Assembly (NCBI GenBank): GCA_022494885.1
Contig: JAGVSM010004242.1
Location: 1 to 64,000 of the forward strand
Source: Micrasema longulum
Taxonomy: Eukaryota; Arthropoda; Insecta; Trichoptera; Brachycentridae
DNA: 64,000 nt
Reading direction: 5' to 3'
The translations under genes and the position numbers were made by a program. The notes beneath the pieces were generated by a model. The model saw only the letters and a program-made list of their open reading frames with translations. It made no database searches and was not told where the DNA came from. Shown piece by piece: positions 58,000 to 64,000 of the stretch (position 1 is the stretch's first letter; the number at the start of each line of letters is the position of its first letter).

Positions 58000-58836
58000 A
58001 AAAGGCTATGACCACCCCTCCATGGACGCGGGACCACCGCGCAGTGAGACAAATCAACTTGATTTTTTGCATCGAGATAGCTAGAGAGCTTCGAATTGAA
58101 ATTGGCTACTTTTTATCTCAAACAAAATGTATATGGCTTCCACGGGAAAATTCTTAGTCCTAAAATGAATTCTTCTTTCACTTTGCAACCGAGCAACCGA
58201 TAACGTGATTTTTTTCACAGATGAAACTAGAGAGCGTGTATCAAATGACTTTTCATCCTGAAAAAATATCACTCCCTTGGAAAAATTCGTAATGGGAAAA
58301 TAAATTCTTCGTGGAAAACTGAACTAATAATTAAAATAGAATAACGATGCTACGTTGTCATAATAGACAAACGGATCTTCATATTTTGCATTGTGGCGAG
58401 CAACACCAACAGCCGTGAGGTTGACAGGTCCGAACTGTGCTTTAGCCCGCAACGCGCCGTCCGCTGCAACGTTAGCTCGGACAAGATATTAAACGCCATA
58501 CATCAGAAGAAATCATAACATTTTATTTTGGCATTTTGTGTCGCCCGGTCACTTGCTCCCGCTAGTGTTCGCTTTTGTAAATTCCTTCTGTACAAAATAA
58601 TAGGTTGTAACTCGTGAGTAACAACTTTGTAAATAATTTCAATTGTAATCAATCTTTCTAATTTAACCTCAAATCAACTGACGCGCACCCGTCCTATAGC
58701 ATAAAAATAATCGGAGGACTGGCAATTTATTCAGGCTACTTTTTGTCCCGAAAAAATAAATCATACCATCTACAAAAACACGAAAAAACTCATTTCTACC
58801 TAATACCGCGCGAGAAAAGCCGCAAGGAAAAGCTAG
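58000..58836 (+). mobile_element. Helitron-like non-autonomous element
   Basis: The right end reads ACCGCGCGAGAAAAGCCGC, AAGGAAAAG and CTAG then T (58833-58837), a diverged form of the 57.1-kb terminus. Inside are GGCTACTTTTTATCTC (58100), TTCCACGGGAAAATTC (58138) and GGCTACTTTTTGTCCCG (58733), blocks often seen in insect Helitron-like repeats. The two similar internal blocks suggest one copy inserted into another. The left boundary is uncertain. Confidence 0.45.
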
Positions 58837-59115
58837 TGTTTTAATAAAGTAACTGATTTATTTGTTATTTGACGGATTTATGCATTCCATTATAACAATG
58901 GTAAATACAATTTCTTATAATAAATACAAGCACTAATAAAATAATATATAATTAAATAGAATTATTAACTAACATTTGCGTAAGAACTTTACTCGATAAA
59001 ATATATCTACCTAACATATGCAAGCCATACCTAATATATAATTTTGTTTTAATTTTTTGTTTTAAATTCCTAGTTTAGTTTTTTTTTAACTGTCAATAAG
59101 AAACTAGAATTTAAT

Positions 59116-59375
59116 GTCGGCCTCGTAGTGTAATGTTCAGCGCGTTTGCCTAGTATGTAAGAGGTACCAGGTTTGATTCCCGACATGGTTGAAGTGAAAT
59201 ATTTATTTAAAAGGATGTTTTTACACAAGAATATTTAAAAGTCCCCGGATTGGTACCTAAAGCGTAAGACTGATCACCTTGCCTTCATGTAACAAAAAAT
59301 ATCAAGATACGCTGCAATTAGTGGACTTATTCAGCAGAAACGAAAAAAAGAATGATGGTGACAAGAAAATTTTAA
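59116..59375 (+). mobile_element. SINE-A copy, full length
   Basis: Head GTCGGCCTCGTAGTGTAATG with B box GGTTTGATTCC (one change) near 59169-59179. Body: TGAAGTGAAATATTTA, TACCTAAAGCGTAAGACTG, ATCACCTTGCCTTCATG and ATCAAGATACGCTGCAATT. The lost B-box C suggests weak or no transcription. Confidence 0.85.
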
Positions 59376-59975
59376 ATGGCTTATGAAATTGTTATGTTGT
59401 ATGATTATATTTTCTGTAATACTGTTGTTTTCTCGAAATAAAATAAAATAATGAAAAATGACGCCTTTGATGTTTCAACAAAAAAGCATGTACTGTCGTG
59501 TAAAAAGGTGTTTCGCGGATGCCGTACAATAAATCACCTCGGTAAATAATAGAAGTAGGTTCCTGAAAGCAGGTTTGTACGTGATTTGTTAGAATAATAA
59601 GAATAATCCTTCCTTAAATGTAGCCGTTGTCAAGTGAAGAGTAAATCCGCCCCTGACTGAGCACAAAGCGGCTGCCCCGAAAAGGATGCCATTCCTCCAT
59701 TGTAGTCTCCTCGCTTTGTGCCGCCCATCACTAATGGAGATTTTTTTACTTTTGCTCGGTTAACGAGACAATCTTTATTTCGAAACCCATTGTTTGTCGT
59801 CCACGGCATCATCACTGCTCTTGCTGGCGAGTACTCTGCCCGTTAATGGTACAAGAACAGTTTAATTAGAGACTTTACGACACGGGAAAATTAAAACTTC
59901 CATCTTTCCGTTCTTATATTTCACCCAAATATCTGAATTGTATCAAATTATTTTATTTTAAATGTAAAAAAAAAA
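59376..59975. other. Unassigned stretch with a GC-rich hairpin
   Basis: GCACAAAGCG (59661-59670) and CGCTTTGTGC (59712-59721) form a perfect 10-bp stem around a 41-base GC-rich loop. 59640-59830 is the least AT-rich block of this end of the window. No coding assignment. Confidence 0.4.
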
Positions 59976-60065
59976 GGAATCAAGTAGGGTTAGAGCGGGA
60001 GGTGATCCTCGGACCTCCGTTTGATCCGTGAGTCTACGACGCTAGCCACAGAACCGCAACTTGTT
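59976..60065 (-). mobile_element. SINE-C copy, head only
   Basis: GGAATCAAGTAGGGTTAGAG, TCCGTGAGTCTACGACG and CTAGCCACAGAACCGCAAC are the reversed head and first body bases. The second body half (the ACTCACTA part) is missing. Confidence 0.7.
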
Positions 60066-60305
60066 TCAAACTTAACTTTTTAAACATTCAAAAGCTTATT
60101 GTTAAACAACTATTTACTCCTTCCCACCTATAAAATATAAGCTGTTTTTTTTTCCTTGAGCATTAAAACGTAAGTAGAAAAAATATACCCATGCTTAAAT
60201 AGAAGTATCGAAATGAGAATATAAATTAAGCAATAATTGAAATGTGTTGTTATTCATGTTTTATTATGTTTTTTTTAATTATTTATTATTGAATTATTTT
60301 TATTT

Positions 60306-60350
60306 TTACTTCACTTTTACTTTTACTTTTACTTTCATTTTTACTTCAGC
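60306..60350. repeat. (CTTTTA)n microsatellite
   Basis: Six or seven units of ACTTTT/ACTTTC in a row. Confidence 0.85.
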
Positions 60351-62404
60351 CCTACGGGATATTGGATACAATAAATATTTTCTTGCACGCGGTGAAAGTT
60401 GGAGCATTAAATTATACGAATAAGTTTTCTGAAAATGTATGAAAATACATTTTAATAAATAGGGGCAATTTTGGATGACGTCACTGGTTCATATGAATCA
60501 ACCTATGATATGAGAGCATGGAAGATATCCGGTTCGCTTGCTATGAATGAACCAATAGGAAGAACTGAATGAGAATAAGCGGAAAAAAAAGTCTGTCGTC
60601 TCTGACGTCACACGAGGAACTATTTCAAAAATAGAAAACTTTAAAAAATCGTCGCGCTAATAATACAATATGTACATAAAAAAATAAAAAAATGACGTTG
60701 TTTAATATACTATTAACAAATAAAAAAAAAAACGAAAAAACCCACTTAACTTCTTGAACGTCTTTGTATAAATAAAATAAATGAATTCGTCAAAAATAAT
60801 TTTAAATTTCCGATTATTTTATATTTTTTTAATTAACCTCCGGTGTAACCCAACATTTTTTAGAATCAAAGAAACCAGAGAAAATCAAGCTTACTTTTAG
60901 TATGGAATACTTGTTTAGTTGTTACTATGCAAGATTTCTCAAAGAAAATGTTTTGCCTGAGGCAAACAATATTTTTCAGTGCGCAATGTCTGCTATGAGA
61001 CGTGTAAATAAGCACAATGTATTCAAATTGCTTCAATACATTCAGATCATCAAATTTTCCACACAGCCATCAATATTTATTCATTGATGCTCAAAACCTG
61101 AAAAAAATAAGGCGCTATTTTCATTCTGTTCCGTATCTGGGCAGAATTTGTAATGCAGCTCTGAGTATGAAAAATGAAACCATTACCCTGAACTGGAAGG
61201 CAGTGTTTTACACTCAATGGCTACTTCCAGCCAAAACTTTAAAAAATGAGTGAAGATTATTCCGCATCATGGCGCTTCTTGTTAGCCCCATTGCTTATTG
61301 TGCCTAAGATACAAGGTTTGATTATCTGAAAAATTGACGTTGAATATATTGAGGTATTTTTTAGCGTAATATAAAGATTCTCAAAAAATCAACAGCAACA
61401 AACTCATAAGATGTGCATCTCTATCTCCGAAAACATTTTTAACTTTCTTTAACAAAACTTGTAATTAGTTATTAAATAATTAAGTACGTAATACAAAAAA
61501 ATTCTTTTTTTCTGTCAGACCCTTGGACAAGTGTTTTGAATACAAATCCTGAAAATGGAAATCGAGTAAAGATTAGTCCCTCCTGTGACTCAGAAGAATT
61601 GATCACACTGTTTGTCTGTTAAAAATCAACTACGTATCCAAAATTAATGAAAATTTAAAAATGAATAATAAATGTATTTCAATCTAGGATAAAAACAGGT
61701 TTTAAAAATCAAAGACTTTGTTTTAATAACCCTAAATGTAACAAACCAACAATTTGTTCGAACTGAATACAACGATTTTACTCTTATTTTTATGTCTTTA
61801 TATGAAATAAAGTCATACATACACTTTAAATGCACTGAATAGAAATTGAAAATTACGTAAATTTACATGTTTGAATATTCACTAAAATGTGACATTTGCT
61901 ATTTTTAGACGATATTTGGATTTGAGTAGTTTTAAAAGCAAACTTAACAAAAATAGTATGAATAGTTGAAATAAAATAGCTGTTTTCCAAAAACTGGTAT
62001 TTCAGTTAAACTCTCGATATTTAGATTTGTAAAAATAATTTGTTAACACTGCTAAAACCCTATGAAAATGAATATCTAGAACTCCTTTGGACTGTCAAAT
62101 AATGAATTATAGTGACGATACATAGCAGTAAAAGTGCTTATTAAAAGATATTTTGTATTTAATTTTACAGATTGATGTGTACCATTGCTGTTTTCACAAT
62201 AACACCGTATATTAATCAGTAAATCGGGGGGTTACCTAAGAGTTTTTTTACATATTTAAAAATAACGATTGTATGAACGCATTGACAGAGAATAATACAA
62301 TTCAATAATATTGCTTTTGAAAATTTCGGACATTATTTGATGGAATTTATGAAATATAAAACAACTTTGTTTTAATCCATTAATTTTCTATTGTTTTTTA
62401 CAGA
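60351..62404. other. Unassigned stretch
   Basis: Between 60902 and 61253 two overlapping plus-strand frames have normal composition (ENVLPEANNIFQCAMSAMRR; LKKIRRYFHSVPYLGRIC). They could be one frameshifted coding relic, but I do not recognise the family. The rest is AT-rich with no signal. Confidence 0.3.
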
Positions 62405-62434
62405 CCGGTTTCAACGCTAAACAAGCTTCATTAT
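62405..62434 (-). ncRNA. Decayed hammerhead-like core
   Basis: The minus strand reads ATAATGA, AGCTTGTTTAGCGTT, GAAAC and CGGTC. GAAAC-CGGT is intact; CUGA has decayed to AUAA. The internal stem is short (GCT/AGC). It may be a distant family member. Confidence 0.3.
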
Positions 62435-63249
62435 GAAGATATAATTTACTAATGAATCTTCATATCCTATTTTATTTAAATTTTGTCTACTGTATATTAA
62501 ATCTAAACATATGGAGCTAATGAGTCAAGTCTTTTTGTCATGTTGTCCGTGTAACGATGGGAGGTGTGGGGAAGGGAGATTCTCCGTACGGTAGAAGAAA
62601 TCGATAATGAACCAGCTTTGAAATTTGTCGGTAGATAAAAAATATGGTTTAAAACAAAGATGTTTAATATTTCGACACTATGTATTTCAATCAATTGTCC
62701 CGTAAAGTCAACACGACAAGTTATTTTTTTTATAATTTATTGACAAAAAAAAAATATGTTCAAAACTCGTTTATTTATCGTAGCTGCTCAAAATTTTATT
62801 TACTTTGTCCCCATTTAGATATTTTTAATACAAAATTTTGTGACTTCAAAAAAAAACTTTTTGAAACACTGTAAAATAAAACATTTGTCAGTGTGTAATA
62901 AGCTCATGTTCTTTTAATTATGTTTATTTTATTATAATATCAAAATTTTGAATTGGTCAACTATATTATGAAAATCCCTCTCCTCCACTCCTCCGCTCTT
63001 CCCCTCTATTTCCTCATCCCTTAACCTTCTTAAGAGCTCTTTTTTTTCTCATGTCTTATATAATATATTATTTTTCTCTTTACTGTGTAACATTTTCTTT
63101 CATTATATTTGTGAAAAACTTTAACTGGATGTATGTACTATTTTTTGTATTTTGTATTCTTATATAACAACTGTTGTTTTTCCTTAATAAATAAAAGTAA
63201 AATAAAATATTATTTACGTTTAAAGTATTTGCTTTGTTGTCAATCATTT
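62435..63249. other. AT-rich stretch with a pyrimidine tract
   Basis: 62976-63035 is an almost pure C/T tract (CCTCTCCTCCACTCCTCCG). 63120-63210 looks like a retroelement 3' UTR ending in AATAAATAAAAG. Confidence 0.4.
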
Positions 63250-63345
63250 TAATTAATGTTATTAAATAAAAGTAGATAAATACTAACCAACTTTTTTAGT
63301 CTACCGATTTTAAGATGTACCCGTCTCTTCGTCAGGACACTCACT
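63250..63345 (-). repeat. Hammerhead-bearing repeat, partial copy
   Basis: AATTAATGTTATTAAAT and TACTAACCAACTTTTTTAG match the left outer arm at 39001-39050. The core on the minus strand is CTGACGA (63329-63335), AGAGACGGGTACATCTT, then AAAA instead of GAAA. The sequence beyond (CCAACATGAAAG) follows the 39-kb arm for about 20 bases more. A block at 63587-63602 (CCATAAAGTTAGTGC) resembles the far flank, so the element may extend there with an insertion between. Confidence 0.6.
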
Positions 63346-63603
63346 ACGCCAACATGAAAGTACTTAAATACACCTCTACTTTTACCATCGCCTTAGTATA
63401 AACAATATATAGTATTTTAAAAATAGATAAATCATATGCATATTTATAGAGATGCGAACACCACCATGTCTAAACATGCATTAAGCTTTACTAAAAAATA
63501 TTTTATCTTTTATTCAAGAATTGGTGAATTTGTAGAAAAATTGGTGAAGTGTTTAATATTTTTTTTTATAATAAATAACCATAAAGTTAGTGCTTAAATT
63601 ATA
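63346..63603. other. AT-rich stretch inside the possible element
   Basis: No coding potential. See the preceding entry. Confidence 0.35.
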
Positions 63604-63905
63604 AATTGTGTATTAACATATTACAACAGAGATGAAGAACATTTAAGAGAAGGTAATACAGAAGTCTAGGTATCTACAGGGCTTATGACCTGTCAATGGC
63701 TGGTTTAAGTGGCCACTTTACACACTGTGTAACATTCACTATTCTGCCTATATTTGAACATCTTTATTCCAACAATTCTTTCATCTGTTGATGTTTGTGA
63801 AGTTAAAGAGCTGAAACCTTTATTTATGCTGGTGAAATTCATCTAATTGAATTATTTGTCGACAAAAATTTGGACAAACTCAAAATATTGTTGATAAATT
63901 ATATA
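63604..63905 (+). repeat. FB dispersed repeat, copy 5, 3' part truncated
   Basis: ATATTACAACAGAGATGAAG, AGTCTAGGTATCTACAGGGC, TTATGACCTGTCAATGGCTGG, CACTTTACACACTGTGTAAC, TTTCATCTGTTGATGTTTG, GAGCTGAAACCTTTATTTATG and AAAATTTGGACAAACTC follow in order. The GGCAACGCC block is missing: the copy jumps from TTGAATTATTTG to the terminus, which points to an internal deletion. It is closest to the 38.1-kb copy. Confidence 0.8.
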
Positions 63906-64000
63906 TTATTTGATGTTTTAAATACGAATTCTTTGATTACGTATTAAAATGCTAAGTTTATTTATTCCGTATACTTATTTGTTGATCAAACCCTTGAGGT

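Overview
The window is eukaryotic, strongly AT-rich DNA with no convincing long protein-coding gene. The longest open frames belong to broken non-LTR retrotransposons (LINEs). The repeat content (many decayed LINE reverse transcriptases, three tRNA-headed SINE families, palindromic non-autonomous elements, Helitron-like ends) suggests an arthropod, most likely an insect. This is inference; no host gene in the window fixes the species.

Region by region. 1-1395 is the RT and C-terminal part of a minus-strand LINE running off the left edge. 2.2-2.5 kb holds a nested palindromic MITE-like element. 5.8-12.0 kb carries five or more LINE fragments; one, at 6.7-7.6 kb, has its two halves inverted around a perfect palindrome. 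13.7-14.6 kb is a SINE cluster. 15.46-17.15 kb is the best preserved LINE: its RT core is nearly intact, with one frameshift and one in-frame stop. 19.59-19.94 kb looks like a promoter (heat-shock-type element, E-box, TATA box) with no recognisable coding sequence beside it. 20.6-30 kb, 34.7-41 kb and 44-48 kb are mosaics of LINE 3' ends, SINEs and a palindromic dispersed repeat here called FB. 41.7-42.9 kb has a 31-bp minisatellite and a long CA/TA-rich microsatellite. 52.3-53.3 kb is a LINE RT relic into which a 163-bp 5'-truncated copy of another LINE is nested. 53.6-55.1 kb is richer in CpG and holds two possible short first exons. 56.3-63.9 kb has further SINEs, Helitron-like 3' ends and FB copies.

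The most unusual signal is a family of inverted-repeat elements (39.0, 56.3 and 63.25 kb, with possible relatives at 51.2 and 62.4 kb). Their ends carry the conserved core of a hammerhead ribozyme: CUGANGA, a short stem-loop, then GAAAC. At 39.0 kb two such cores face each other inside a 266-bp inverted repeat.

Functionally the LINEs would supply reverse transcriptase to mobilise SINEs in trans, but every RT copy here is broken. Intact A and B boxes in at least two SINEs (13.8 and 56.7 kb) mean these could still be transcribed by RNA polymerase III. The window looks like intergenic or deep intronic DNA shaped by successive insertions. All repeat boundaries were read by eye and are approximate.
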